Shown piece by piece: positions 34,886 through 36,748 of a DNA stretch of 36,748 nucleotides. How positions within the stretch are numbered: position 1 is the stretch's first letter; every line of letters starts with the position of its first letter. The DNA comes from Tubiluchus corallicola (lineage: Eukaryota > Priapulida > Priapulimorpha > Priapulimorphida > Tubiluchidae). Below the pieces are notes generated by a model, which had not been told where the DNA came from, searched no databases, and saw only the letters and a program-made list of their open reading frames with translations. The stretch is from assembly GCA_030141605.1 (NCBI GenBank), contig JAQGDQ010001517.1, positions 1 to 36,748 of the forward strand, in the 5' to 3' direction. Position numbers and translations under genes: made by a program.

Positions 34886-35160
34886 CCTTCTTCCTATCCC
34901 TAATCTTGCTATTTTATTCCATTCCATCATGTCTACTAACCCTAACCATTCTTTCATTCACTCATCCTCCCCTCCCTTCCTTCTTCCTATCCCTAATCTT
35001 GCTAATTTGCTCCATTCCATCATGTCTACTAACCCTAACCATTCTTTCATTCACTCATCCTCTCCTCCCTTCCTTCTTCCTATCCCTAATCTTACTATTT
35101 TTCCACTTCATCATTTCTACTAACCCTAACCATTCTTTCATTCACTCATCCTCCCCTCCC
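34886..35160 (+). repeat. ~90-bp pyrimidine-rich tandem repeat (3 units)
   Basis: Units share cttcctatccctaatcttgc and tctactaaccctaaccattc and catcctc(c/t)cctccc. The array ends at the start of the copy 3 (TTAC)n tract. Confidence 0.9.
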
Positions 35161-35164
35161 TTCC

Positions 35165-35392
35165 TTACTTACTTACTTACCTACCTACCTACCTACCTAC
35201 CTACCTACCTACCTACCTATCTACCTACTTACGTACTTACTTAACTTACTTTACTTGCTTGCTTGCTTGCTTACTTACCTACCTACCTACCTACCTATCT
35301 ACCTACTTACGTACTTACTTAACTTACTTTACTTGCTTGCTTGCTTGCTTGCTTGTTACTTAACTTGCTTGCTTGCTTACTTACTTACTTTA
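35165..35392 (+). repeat. (TTAC)n tetranucleotide tract, copy 3 boundary
   Basis: Same tract and same internal block order as copy 2. Left of it is a pyrimidine-rich 90-bp repeat, unlike either other copy. Confidence 0.93.
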
Positions 35393-35658
35393 TACAAATT
35401 AACTTTAATTCGCTATCTGTTTTGATAAATTTATCGTATGTACCGCCATACTTGGTTCGCGTGTAATGTCCAATGTTGGGTTCTATCAACCCAATGTCTT
35501 GTATGTTGGGTTGCACCGCTTTAATATTCTGGTCAGACTTGCGTCCAGTTCCTCTTATGACAAACCGCCGGAAGATATTGTAAGTTGACATGCTCAGTAA
35601 ATCTAAATATTAGATAGTGTAATGAAGCTTTATGTTTCCTTTGTTTTGGTGTACACAG

Positions 35659-35738
35659 ACCTTTACTCCGGATGCTAGGTGGCTGATTACGTCGTCCATG
35701 GATTGTACGTTATGCACGTGGGACCTGCCTTCAATGAG
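35659..35738 (+). CDS. WDR36: WDR36 copy 3 exon: TFTPDARWL...CTWDLPS (Arg to Cys)
   Basis: 80 nt. The only exon of the third copy inside the window; acceptor and donor are as in copy 2, offset by 18,121 bases. One coding change is seen: CGC to TGC, so TLRTWDLPS becomes TLCTWDLPS (a CpG transition). The next exon would fall beyond base 36,748, so I cannot say whether this copy continues. Confidence 0.9.
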
Positions 35739-36748
35739 GTGTGCGGTTTGTGCATATATATCTCGTTTTAGTGCGGTTTGTGCATATGTCTCTCTTTTTA
35801 GTGCGGTTTGTGCGGACGTCACTTTTTTGGCTACAACGTTTGTTTTTAAATTCCTTATGTGCACTACTGGCAAAAAACGAATGCTCGATTTTTCTTGCTT
35901 TTGTAACCGTACCATCTTGTTACTATTTAGAATTGTAGAAAACTATCTTTCTACTCGGAATTGAACCCAGGATCTCGCAATGAGTGCTATAAGGTTGTCG
36001 GTATTTAAGCGTAGACATGTTAGTTTAAATGCTCCGTTTTAGACGTATTAGTGCGCGGATGGTTGCTCTACATTTTGCCAAATTTGATATTTCAGTTCAG
36101 TTCAATTTTGTTTTATTGCTTCATTGATGCTAGTAAGTATACAATTGTAGTTTTAGTAATGTATGAAGTCACAGTGCTGTAAAAACATATTGAATATTGT
36201 TTGCTAAAATTTTAATGATTAATTGCTGTCGACTCGCATGTTTAAAACATAAACAAACTTTATACTTACATAAGGCTAAAAATTTGTTTTGAAAGTTTAT
36301 ATTAGTTACACGCTATCTTATTGCATACAGAGCTTGTGATGGCAGTAACACAGTATAAAAGACTTGTAAGTTTAAACTCCCGCGCTGATCGTTAGGTGCA
36401 ACCATTTTAACGCTGATTTGTTTGATAGAAGTTTAGATAACACCGAGTAAAGTTTGAAAAAAGAGCATTCCTTGTAGATTTCGCTAACTAAGCAAAATTT
36501 TAAATTACTGTATCTTTGCAAAAAAGGTTAAAAATATTATTTTGGTGAAACAGTAGTGCACACTGGGATGTTGATACCGCGATATTTTACCAGGTGGTGC
36601 AAACATTTTAAATTATTAGGAAGTTTCTTTTTCAATTACGAACGTCTTTCAAACAGGTAAGGATAATGGAAAGTCAATTGTGTGCTTGCATAGCAAAATC
36701 GTCCACAATTCGGCAATTAAGCTTTTCCAGTTATTCACATATCCTGAA

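Larger units (their letters stand above)
35165..36748 (+). repeat. Segmental duplication, third copy
   Basis: Direct repeat of 17,041-18,627, offset about 18,121. I count roughly six single-base differences plus small length changes in the tetranucleotide tract. Again it begins in (TTAC)n and runs to the window edge. Confidence 0.92.

Noticed and set aside
34930-35130. ctaaccctaacc as interstitial telomere repeat
   Set aside because: Only two CCCTAA-like units each time, inside a 90-bp tandem repeat; no longer run.

Overview
The window is animal nuclear DNA: AT-rich, with short coding exons split by GT-AG introns, many satellites and small transposable elements, and no operon or prokaryotic signal. 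The species cannot be named from sequence alone; an invertebrate is likely (an ascidian would fit, but this is a guess). No bacterial-style defence or biosynthetic system is present.

The recognisable gene is WDR36/UTP21, the WD-repeat subunit of the UTP-B complex of the small-subunit processome (18S rRNA maturation, nucleolus). It occurs three times, and no copy is complete here. Copy 1 (minus strand, 16,260 down to 587) has eleven exons, all in phase, from the middle of the protein to near its C-terminus; its last exons lie left of the window and its N-terminal exons are absent. Copy 2 (plus strand, 17,538 to 28,019) starts at the exon coding TFTPDARWL and runs through seven in-phase exons to the stop codon; everything upstream is missing. 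Copy 3 (plus strand, from 35,659) repeats the start of copy 2, almost base for base, to the window edge. Copies 1 and 2 form a large inverted repeat: arms of at least 7.3 kb around a spacer of about 9.4 kb. All three copies lose homology inside the same (TTAC)n tetranucleotide tract. This is either a real rearranged segmental duplication or an assembly fold-back or haplotype error; sequence alone cannot decide.

Facing copy 2, a minus-strand gene (34,529 down to 30,347) has three phase-consistent exons coding 647 residues of a basic, low-complexity protein that I do not recognise. Its 5' exons are cut off by copy 3.

The rest is repeats: a 54-bp minisatellite in both WDR36 arms; minisatellites of 26, 81, 90 and 107 bp; a long (CA)n tract; a hAT-like element; a pogo/Tigger-like element nested in another; a possible solo LTR with heat-shock elements; and several interspersed families. 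The least ordinary observations are tandem arrays that have copied exon-intron junctions (decoy splice sites) at three places, a hairpin with two compensatory changes shared by two retroposon-like repeats, and the shared breakpoint and patchy identity of the three WDR36 copies.
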